Assembly: GCA_031367105.1 (NCBI GenBank) | Contig: JANLPG010000190.1 | Coordinates: 1 to 19,956 of the forward strand | DNA: 19,956 nt | Origin: Palsa-1233 sp031367105 | GTDB taxonomy: Bacteria > Gemmatimonadota > Gemmatimonadetes > Gemmatimonadales > GWC2-71-9 | Reading direction: 5' to 3' | In this document: one piece after another, positions 15,601 to 19,956 of the stretch | Numbering within the stretch: the first letter of the stretch is position 1 | How the letters are laid out: every line of letters begins with the position of its first letter | Notes under the pieces: generated by a model | The model's input: only the letters and a program-made list of their open reading frames with translations | Database searches by the model: none | Told to the model about the DNA's origin: nothing | Made by a program: the position numbers and the translations under genes

Positions 15601-15798
15601 CCGCTGGGTCGCGCCGTGATCGGCGGCGTGATCACCTCGACAATTCTGACGCTCCTGGTGATCCCGACCTTTTACGAAATCCTCGATGGACTGCGCAATC
15701 GCTTCGCATCGCTTGCCGGGAAGTTCCTCGGGGGGAGCGCTGCGTGGCGGGCGAAGACCGCGGAGCATCCCGTGGTGGATCCGGCCGCCACGCACTGA
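12625..15798 (+). CDS. RND-family inner-membrane multidrug/solute efflux transporter (AcrB/MdtB-like, HAE-1 type)
   Basis: A 1057-residue proton-driven exporter, the normal length for the AcrB family. The start ATG 12625 follows GAGGGA. Twelve membrane segments are expected. TM1 begins at RRPIITITAMLALVAFGVAA. The first periplasmic porter loop follows (EFPDLDQPVVMVQIPYPGAS, VVEREVVEPIEEAI), and the second large loop begins after LLSFVGAIVLQGAAGGAGFV. Proton-relay residues are conserved: Asp402-Asp403 in GLSLAIGILIDDAIVVREN and Lys931 in GIVAKNSILLIDF. FALIAGMIPVSLGLGEGADF near the end matches the family. The C-terminal tail is short and charged. It is the last gene of the tetR-tolC-adaptor-RND operon. 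Its substrate cannot be told from sequence: drug, detergent, or the product of the divergent ligase cassette are all open. Its stop lies only 7 nt from the stop of the convergent gene. Confidence 0.96.
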   Translation: MWISDFAIRRPIITITAMLALVAFGVAALMRLQVDEFPDLDQPVVMVQIPYPGASPDVVEREVVEPIEEAIFALSGVDRKLTTSNSVDGLAQFTVTFAYTKPVAEASQDVRDAIATIRGNLPQEIEEPIITRFDWGAQPILSLTVSSATLDGRALTTLADPKIVGALRAVPGVAQATVIGGTYPEMTVQLRPAAMQAAGVGVDEIVRAVGSQNLAAPVGRLNSAQEERAIRLKGRLTDAAAFRALVVTQKGGRLIRLGDVADVMEGSEEPRTAASFNGRRAVGIDIIKSKGSSTQQVVEQLRAQVVELQKQLPSEAKLEVVRDAGVRVTAAVENVQRTLIEGALLTVLVVFLFLNSWRSTVITGLALPVSVLAGFIGVWLFGFTLNTMSLLGLSLAIGILIDDAIVVRENIVRHVEMGKDHYTASREGTAEIGLAVAATTFSIIAVFIPIAFVTGQSGQWLKPFALSLSGAVIVSLFVSFSLDPMLSAYWADPKREEHEKSWITKQLDRFDRGFARFTEGYARVVAWALDHRWSMVALALLSFVGAIVLQGAAGGAGFVPISDRSELEVIVEAPASANLAFTMERSEAIAAIARQHPEVLYSYITAGTPLPLRTPGVDQSYLYFKLTPHAQRKLSEAQLGALLRKEFKQVAGVNVSVFTGGFGGAFKELQLQLRGPDAVVLAGLGEQALVAARTVPGAVDVSLSARGPRDELTVEVDRALAGSLGLSVGQIGLAMRAAFAGIDAGDWVDPNGRTRDVRVRLAPEARQRAADLDRLPLSVIGNDGQPHTVPLGQVARITVQRAPAQIDHLDRTRVITLEANTQDAPLSDVTTAMKAKLAGITFPPGYAVTEGGWNQQQNDTFSSIFTALGIAVLLMYLILVVQFGSFLDPIAILISLPLSLIGVVVALIVTGDTLNIMSLMGVMLLMGIVAKNSILLIDFAKWAREERGTPLREALIEAGRIRLRPILMTTFALIAGMIPVSLGLGEGADFNAPLGRAVIGGVITSTILTLLVIPTFYEILDGLRNRFASLAGKFLGGSAAWRAKTAEHPVVDPAATH

Positions 15799-15805
15799 GC
15801 GGCGA

Positions 15806-16312
15806 CTACTTCTTCACCGCCTTGGCGGTGTCGGCCGCCATCGGTGCCGCGGCGGGTGGTGCCGCCGCGACGAGGTTGTTGGCGATCAGCCAGTCGGAGC
15901 CATTCTTGACCACCGTGCTCGACCACGCCCCTTTATCGGGGGCGCCGACTGCCCCTCCGGCGGTACTCCAGGTCCCGCCCGCCGTCGCGGCGGTGGCGCT
16001 GATCCACTGGACATAGCCCGTGCTGACGGTGAGCGTCTGGCCCGCCGGAGTCGCCGCGAACTGCTCCGTCGCGGCCTTCTGGAACGCGGGCCGACCCTGA
16101 ATGTCGGCACCGTTGGCATCAATGGTGTGGTAGTCCTCGGCCACCATCGCCGCGACGCCTTTGGCATCGTGCTTGTTCCACAGCTCGGCATACTTGCTGG
16201 CCATCGCCTTGATGGCCTGCTCATCGGCGGGTGTGCCAGTGGTTGGGGCGGTGGTCGCGCAGGCAGCGGTGAGTGCGAGGGCCGCCATCGGGATGAACGA
16301 GCGGACACGCAT
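15806..16312 (-). CDS. DUF4440 / SnoaL-like (NTF2-fold) lipoprotein
   Basis: A 168-residue predicted lipoprotein. The signal MRVRSFIPMAALALTAACAT has lipobox LTAAC with the lipidated cysteine at 18. The following domain (DEQAIKAMASKYAELWNKHD, AMVAEDYHTIDANGADIQGR, AFQKAATEQFAATP, SDWLIANNLVAA) has the spacing of DUF4440/SnoaL-like proteins, a cone-shaped NTF2 fold that binds small molecules and is sometimes catalytic. The C-terminal tail is rich in alanine and proline and ends in lysines. The start ATG 16312 has GGAG 8 nt upstream. It lies 36 nt downstream of the esterase gene on the same strand and is probably co-transcribed with it. A run of ten G lies in that gap. No partner reveals its ligand, so the function is unknown. 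Confidence 0.8.
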   Translation of the reverse strand: MRVRSFIPMAALALTAACATTAPTTGTPADEQAIKAMASKYAELWNKHDAKGVAAMVAEDYHTIDANGADIQGRPAFQKAATEQFAATPAGQTLTVSTGYVQWISATAATAGGTWSTAGGAVGAPDKGAWSSTVVKNGSDWLIANNLVAAAPPAAAPMAADTAKAVKK

Positions 16313-16328
16313 CGGGGTTGCTCCGGCC

Positions 16329-16338
16329 GGGGGGGGGG
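16329..16338. repeat. Homopolymer of ten G (ten C in the leftward transcript)
   Basis: Ten consecutive G residues lie between the esterase stop (16349) and the start of the DUF4440 lipoprotein (16312), just upstream of that gene's GGAG ribosome site. Such tracts slip easily during replication and are also a common place for sequencing or assembly length errors. It is not inside a coding frame, so slippage would alter leader length or transcription rather than the protein. Confidence 0.9.
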
Positions 16339-16348
16339 AGCCAGAGAT

Positions 16349-17164
16349 TTACTTCGAGGGACGCGGCTCCGCCAGCATCCCCAGCAGCGTAGGCCACTGC
16401 TCCCGGACGCGCCGGCCCCACGACGTCTCGTCGTGATCGCCCTCGGGGTCCTCGAAGTAGCGCAGGGTGTCGTCCCGCTTCCACCCTCGGGTGATCAGCA
16501 GGTCACGCATCCGGCGGATGTCGGCGATTTCGTCGGGCCCCTCGAGTGCGCCGGCGTCGAGCCAGATGCGTCCGACCGGAGCGGGCTGTTCGGCCAGCCA
16601 CCGGAACACCGCCGCATCGGCATACCAGAGCGCCGGGCTGATTACCCACGCTGCGCCAAACGTCGCGGCACCGGCGATGATGCCATAGAGCGATATCAAG
16701 CCGCCCATCGAGGCGCCTGCGATCGCGGTCGATTCGCGGTCCGGGCGGGTGCGGAATGCGGTATCGACCAGTGGCTTCACGACGCGCGATACGAAGCTCA
16801 GGTACGCGGCACCCTCCCCCGGTCCGCGGATGATGTCGTCGAACGGGGAGTACTCCTGCAGCCGTTCCACTCCGAGATTGGGGATCGCCACCAGAATCGC
16901 GGGGCGGCGTCGGCCGTTGCGTGCCAGCGTCTCCAGCAGCTCCCAATGCCTGGCGAAGGCGGTCGCCGGATCAAAACAGTTCTGACCGTCTTGCAGGTAG
17001 ACCACGGGATAGCGCCTGGTCTCGGCGACGTAGTCGGGCGGTAACGCCACCAGCACGTCCCGGATGGCGGTGCCCGGCCCGTGGATGCCGGCGATCCGCC
17101 AGAGCGTCGGGGTGGGTCCGTCGGGGAGCTCGACGGGCAGTGGGCAGGAGAGGATGGTCGGCAC
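16349..17164 (-). CDS. Esterase, alpha/beta-hydrolase (PF00756; enterochelin-esterase-like)
   Basis: A serine hydrolase of about 271 residues with the putative-esterase (PF00756) pattern. IRDVLVALPPDYVAETRRYP leads into VVYLQDGQNCFDP (oxyanion/first beta-strand region). The nucleophile elbow is AGASMGG, with the serine at about residue 152 from GTG 17164. A further acidic segment is LDAGALEGPDEIAD, and the catalytic histidine lies in DPEGDHDETSW. The family includes siderophore (enterobactin) esterases, and a TonB-dependent receptor is just upstream, so release of iron from an imported siderophore is a possible but unproven role. The start is uncertain. The frame is open to GTG 17218, but that lies inside the receptor's terminator hairpin, so GTG 17164 is preferred. 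It lacks a ribosome site. A -10-like GATTAT (17181-17176) would give a nearly leaderless transcript. No signal peptide is seen. Confidence 0.85.
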   Translation of the reverse strand: MPTILSCPLPVELPDGPTPTLWRIAGIHGPGTAIRDVLVALPPDYVAETRRYPVVYLQDGQNCFDPATAFARHWELLETLARNGRRRPAILVAIPNLGVERLQEYSPFDDIIRGPGEGAAYLSFVSRVVKPLVDTAFRTRPDRESTAIAGASMGGLISLYGIIAGAATFGAAWVISPALWYADAAVFRWLAEQPAPVGRIWLDAGALEGPDEIADIRRMRDLLITRGWKRDDTLRYFEDPEGDHDETSWGRRVREQWPTLLGMLAEPRPSK

Positions 17165-17182
17165 GCGGGGCAAGGATAATCG

Positions 17183-17222
17183 GGGAAACGAAACAGGGTG
17201 GCCCCCTTCGGGAGCCACCCTG
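17183..17222 (-). terminator. Intrinsic terminator of the TonB-dependent receptor
   Basis: CAGGGTGGC (17194-17202) pairs with GCCACCCTG (17214-17222). Three more G-C pairs (17204-17206 with 17210-17212) close a TTC loop. On the minus strand the stem is followed by TTTCGTTT. It lies 24 nt after the receptor stop at 17246. The structure is a typical rho-independent terminator with a slightly interrupted T-run. Confidence 0.75.
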
Positions 17223-17245
17223 CCTTGCGATTCAGCCGCGGGCGA

Positions 17246-19804
17246 TCAGAACGACGCGGTCAATCCAGCCAGCACTCGACGACTGATCACTGCGCCGCCA
17301 TAGAGCTGATAGCGCTGCTGATTGAAGATGTTGGTTCCCACGGCGAACACCCGGTACCGGGAAGTGATCTGGTAACCGGCGTTTGCATTGAAGCTTTCGG
17401 ACGAGGGGACCTTGCCGACAAAAATGCCCGCGGCCCAAGCGTACGAGGCCACGAAGCGACCCGAGAGCGAGGCATCGAAGCCGTTGTGCGAGCCCTCATA
17501 GCTGAGCGTCGCAGTGCCCTTCTTGGAGGGGGTGTTGGGCAGGAGCTGGTCGCCGGCCTGCTGGCTCTTCACGGTGAAATCGAACCAGGAGTAGGAGCCG
17601 TCGACGCGGAATTCGTTGTTCAGCTGGACGCCGATGCCGACGTCGATCCCCTTCTGGTCGACCTTGCCGGCATTGGTATACGACACCACGATCGCGGTGT
17701 TGCCGTTCTCGATCCGAGTCAGCCCTGCCGCGGCCGTGGTCTGCCGCGCCGCGATGAGGCTGGACTTGACGGCTCCCTCCAGCGCCGGCCGGAACTGCGC
17801 CGGTACTTGTGCCGGTGCGGTCCACGGCGCGAACTGCGGGTTCACGCCCGGGAGCAGGTCGGTGACGAAGTCCTTGATGTTGTTCTTGTAGGCATCGACG
17901 GTGACGTAGATGCGGGACGTGAGGCTGCCCTTGTAGCCCAGCTCGTAGCCGTTGGTCTTCTCCACGGTGAGCTTGGGATTGCCACGGGCCGAGACCGGGA
18001 CGGCGGCAGAGGTGGTGAAGAGCGTCCCGGCGGGGACACCGGCGAGCACTGGCCCGAGCGGTGACGCGCGGAGTCCGGCCTCCAGTGCACTGAAGTTGGC
18101 GGGCGCTCCCGCCGCTGCCCGAAGGAAGAATTCCGAGTAGTTCGGAGTCTGGAAAGCCTTGTTGAAGGTGGCGCGGAACGAGTGGTTCTGGTTGGGCGAG
18201 AAGACCAGTGCGGCCTTCGGGGAATACTGCCCTTCGAAGAGGTCGCCCTTGTCGTAGCGGGCGGCACCTACCAGGCGGAACATCGGGCCAAACTTGTATT
18301 CCACCTGGGTGTAGACGGAATAGACCTTGTCGTGGCGGTTATCATCGACAGCACGCATCAGCGTGGTGTCGGTGTTGACGTTGTACTGCCGGAACGACGC
18401 GCCGACGATCGCCTTGCCGTTATGAAGGAATGCGGTGTTGCCCTGGGACTCGATGTGGGTAATCGTCGCCCGTTCGATCAGCTGCGCACCGCTGGCAAGC
18501 GAGTACTGAGCGGTGGTGTCCTTGGACGTGCGACGGTTGGCGTAGGCGAAGACGTTCAGGTGGTCGCTGTTGAAGGCGACGCGCGCGTAAGGCTTGAACC
18601 CCTTTCGCACCTGCACGCGGCCGATGCCGGTGACCAGGGTCTCGTTCCGGGACTGCGACGCACCACCCTCGACAGTGACCACGGCACCCGACGTGAAGTA
18701 GCGGTCGAGCCGGGCCGTACCGTAGGCGGTCTTGAGGGGATCGCGATCGCCCAGCGGGGCGCGGGTGCCGGGGGCGAGCGTCTGGCCTGCGAGTGGAAGT
18801 GCCTCGGGGCCGACCGCCTTGACGACGAAGTTGTCGGCGGCCTTCACCGCTTCCTTGTACTCGTTGCGCATCGAGAAGGTATAGGCACCGCCGGGACCGA
18901 CGGAGTCGACCTGGGTGCGGGAGCGACTCCAGGTATCGCTGGTGCCATAGCCGCCGCCGACGCGCACGCCCCAGCGTCCTTCGCCAAAGGTCTTGGCCGC
19001 GCGGCCATCGACCTTGAACGAGTTCAGTTGACCGCCGCTGAGCGAGATCTTGGCGCCCTCCGCCTCACGGGGAGAGAGGGTGGTCATATTGATGACGCCT
19101 GCAAAGGCGTTGGCGCCGTACAGTGCCGACCCTGGGCCGCGGACCAACTCCATCCCGCGGAGGTCCTCGGTCGAGGTGGGGATCGAGCTCCACTCCTGCG
19201 ATCCGAGGAAGGCGATCGCGAGGTCACGGCCATCGAGCAGGGTGAGCACCCGCCGGTTGAGCGACGAGTTGAAGCCGCGGGCATTGATGTTGAAGTCGTT
19301 CACGCCGCTCTGGGCGAGGTCGACGCCCGGCGCCTGTGCCAGCGCCAGCGGGACCTGTCCGGTCGCGCCGACGTTCTGCAGCACACGGGGCTCGATCGAT
19401 GTCGAGGCCGCCGGCGCCTCGACGCTGCGCTCCGGTTCCCGGGATACCGCCGAGACGGTGAGGTCGGCCAGATTCACCGGCTTTGGATCCAGGGAGGCAT
19501 CGACGGTGGACTCACCGCTGACGTTCACGGTCTTCTCGGCGGGTGCATAGCCGAGCCAGCGGAAGACGAGTGTCTGCGAGCCCGCCGGGAGGCGTTGGAG
19601 GAGGTACTTGCCGTTGGCGTTGGTGACCGTCGCTACTCCGACGCCGCGAACCGTCACCTGCACTCCGGCGAGAGGTGCGCTGTCGCCGCTGCGCGTGACC
19701 GTGCCACGGACCGTGCCCGTGGACTGTGCTGCCACGGATGGCACCCCGATCGCTGCGAGCGCGAACAAGGCGAGGCCGTGGACCCGAACGTTCCTCAGGA
19801 ACAT
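17246..19804 (-). CDS. TonB-dependent receptor with carboxypeptidase-regulatory-like N-terminal domain
   Basis: An 852-residue outer-membrane transporter. ATG 19804 is chosen: it has GAGG about 9 nt upstream and begins a signal peptide (MFLRNVRVHGLALFALAAIG, cleaved near VAAQ). The frame extends to 19909, but the extra 35 residues are proline-rich and lack a ribosome site. A CarboxypepD_reg-like domain (about 29-110, GTVRGTVTRSGDSAPLAGVQ) leads into a plug (about 130-235, with DFNINARGFNSSLNRRVLTL, IELVRGPGSALYGANAFAGV written here as MELVRGPGSALYGANAFAGV) and the barrel, ending in the aromatic GLTASF. RATFNKAFQTPNYSEFF and YELGYKGSL are typical late-barrel motifs. The ligand is unknown. An intrinsic terminator follows the stop, then the PF00756 esterase in the same direction, which hints at a possible siderophore or esterified substrate. 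Confidence 0.93.
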   Translation of the reverse strand: MFLRNVRVHGLALFALAAIGVPSVAAQSTGTVRGTVTRSGDSAPLAGVQVTVRGVGVATVTNANGKYLLQRLPAGSQTLVFRWLGYAPAEKTVNVSGESTVDASLDPKPVNLADLTVSAVSREPERSVEAPAASTSIEPRVLQNVGATGQVPLALAQAPGVDLAQSGVNDFNINARGFNSSLNRRVLTLLDGRDLAIAFLGSQEWSSIPTSTEDLRGMELVRGPGSALYGANAFAGVINMTTLSPREAEGAKISLSGGQLNSFKVDGRAAKTFGEGRWGVRVGGGYGTSDTWSRSRTQVDSVGPGGAYTFSMRNEYKEAVKAADNFVVKAVGPEALPLAGQTLAPGTRAPLGDRDPLKTAYGTARLDRYFTSGAVVTVEGGASQSRNETLVTGIGRVQVRKGFKPYARVAFNSDHLNVFAYANRRTSKDTTAQYSLASGAQLIERATITHIESQGNTAFLHNGKAIVGASFRQYNVNTDTTLMRAVDDNRHDKVYSVYTQVEYKFGPMFRLVGAARYDKGDLFEGQYSPKAALVFSPNQNHSFRATFNKAFQTPNYSEFFLRAAAGAPANFSALEAGLRASPLGPVLAGVPAGTLFTTSAAVPVSARGNPKLTVEKTNGYELGYKGSLTSRIYVTVDAYKNNIKDFVTDLLPGVNPQFAPWTAPAQVPAQFRPALEGAVKSSLIAARQTTAAAGLTRIENGNTAIVVSYTNAGKVDQKGIDVGIGVQLNNEFRVDGSYSWFDFTVKSQQAGDQLLPNTPSKKGTATLSYEGSHNGFDASLSGRFVASYAWAAGIFVGKVPSSESFNANAGYQITSRYRVFAVGTNIFNQQRYQLYGGAVISRRVLAGLTASF

Positions 19805-19846
19805 GCGTGGATCCTCAATCTGGGAAGGTGGTGCGGTGGGGAGACG

Positions 19847-19864
19847 ACCGGGACGGATCCCGGT
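19847..19864. promoter_or_regulatory. 18-bp dyad in the leader of the second TonB-dependent receptor
   Basis: ACCGGGA-CGGA-TCCCGGT has perfect 7-bp arms around a 4-bp spacer, 43-60 nt upstream of the receptor ATG at 19804. It occupies nearly the same position as the 18-bp palindrome before the other receptor (39-56 nt upstream). It could be an operator or a transcript hairpin with a GC-rich stem. Confidence 0.4.
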
Positions 19865-19903
19865 GCTGGGTAAAAGATGGGGGCGATCCGCGAATCCCGA
19901 AAG

Positions 19904-19909
19904 TGTCAA
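19904..19909 (-). promoter_or_regulatory. Possible -35 element (TTGACA) of the second TonB-dependent receptor
   Basis: A perfect TTGACA lies on the minus strand at 19909-19904, about 100 nt upstream of the receptor ATG. I do not see a good -10 at 16-18 nt, so either the -10 is unusual in this GC-rich genome or the match is chance. Confidence 0.25.
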
Positions 19910-19956
19910 CCTGCGAGCGCCTCCTCGAACCGCCGGACGATGACCCCGGCCGGTTC

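Noticed and set aside
15784..15803. GCCGC/GCGGC stem at the end of the RND gene as terminator
   Set aside because: It is only 5 bp with a 10-nt loop and lacks a T-run; such stems are expected by chance in this GC-rich DNA.
18182..19873. 563-codon open frame antisense to the second TonB-dependent receptor
   Set aside because: The receptor frame has clear signal, plug and barrel motifs; this one has none.
1..19956. tRNA, rRNA, CRISPR, IS element or phage genes
   Set aside because: No cloverleaf, rRNA core sequence, regularly spaced repeats, transposase or phage-like protein could be recognised on either strand.

Overview
The window is GC-rich bacterial DNA from a Gram-negative organism. It encodes many outer-membrane proteins: two TonB-dependent receptors with N-terminal carboxypeptidase-regulatory-like domains, a DUF5916-type beta-barrel, and a TolC/adaptor/RND efflux pump. 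The gene complement, the style of the receptors and the short dispersed palindromic repeat would fit Gemmatimonadota or a related environmental phylum. That assignment is an inference from family style, not proven by a marker gene. No rRNA, tRNA, CRISPR array, insertion sequence or phage gene was seen.

Layout from left to right. (1) The 3' part of a DUF5916-like outer-membrane protein gene runs rightward to 1211. (2) A convergent intergenic stretch (1212-1381) is almost entirely a long nested inverted repeat. (3) A leftward TonB-dependent receptor (1382-4105) has an 18-bp perfect palindrome in its leader. (4) A leftward, very tightly packed five-gene cassette (9164 down to 4247) encodes an alpha/beta-hydrolase esterase, an ATP-grasp ligase, a second permuted ATP-grasp/glutathionylspermidine-synthase-like ligase, a YbdK-type carboxylate-amine ligase, and a class I glutamine-amidotransferase-fold C26 peptidase. 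Four of its junctions are -7, 4-, 4- and 1-nt (gap or overlap). (5) A 195-bp divergent control region (9165-9359) carries a TetR-like dyad. (6) A rightward tetR-tolC-adaptor-RND operon runs from 9360 to 15798. (7) A leftward pair follows: an esterase (start near 17164) and a DUF4440/SnoaL-like lipoprotein (15806-16312). (8) A leftward TonB-dependent receptor (17246-19804) ends in a clear intrinsic terminator.

The most interesting part is the five-gene cassette. It brings together three ATP-dependent carboxylate-amine ligases of different folds, one hydrolase that in its family cleaves gamma-glutamyl amides, and one serine esterase. This looks like a pathway that builds and trims a small peptide-like or gamma-glutamyl-amide metabolite. 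Such amidoligase neighbourhoods have been predicted by comparative genomics, but the product is not known from the sequence. The cassette is divergent from, and shares its control region with, a TetR-controlled RND export system, so coordinated synthesis and export (or self-protection) is a testable hypothesis.
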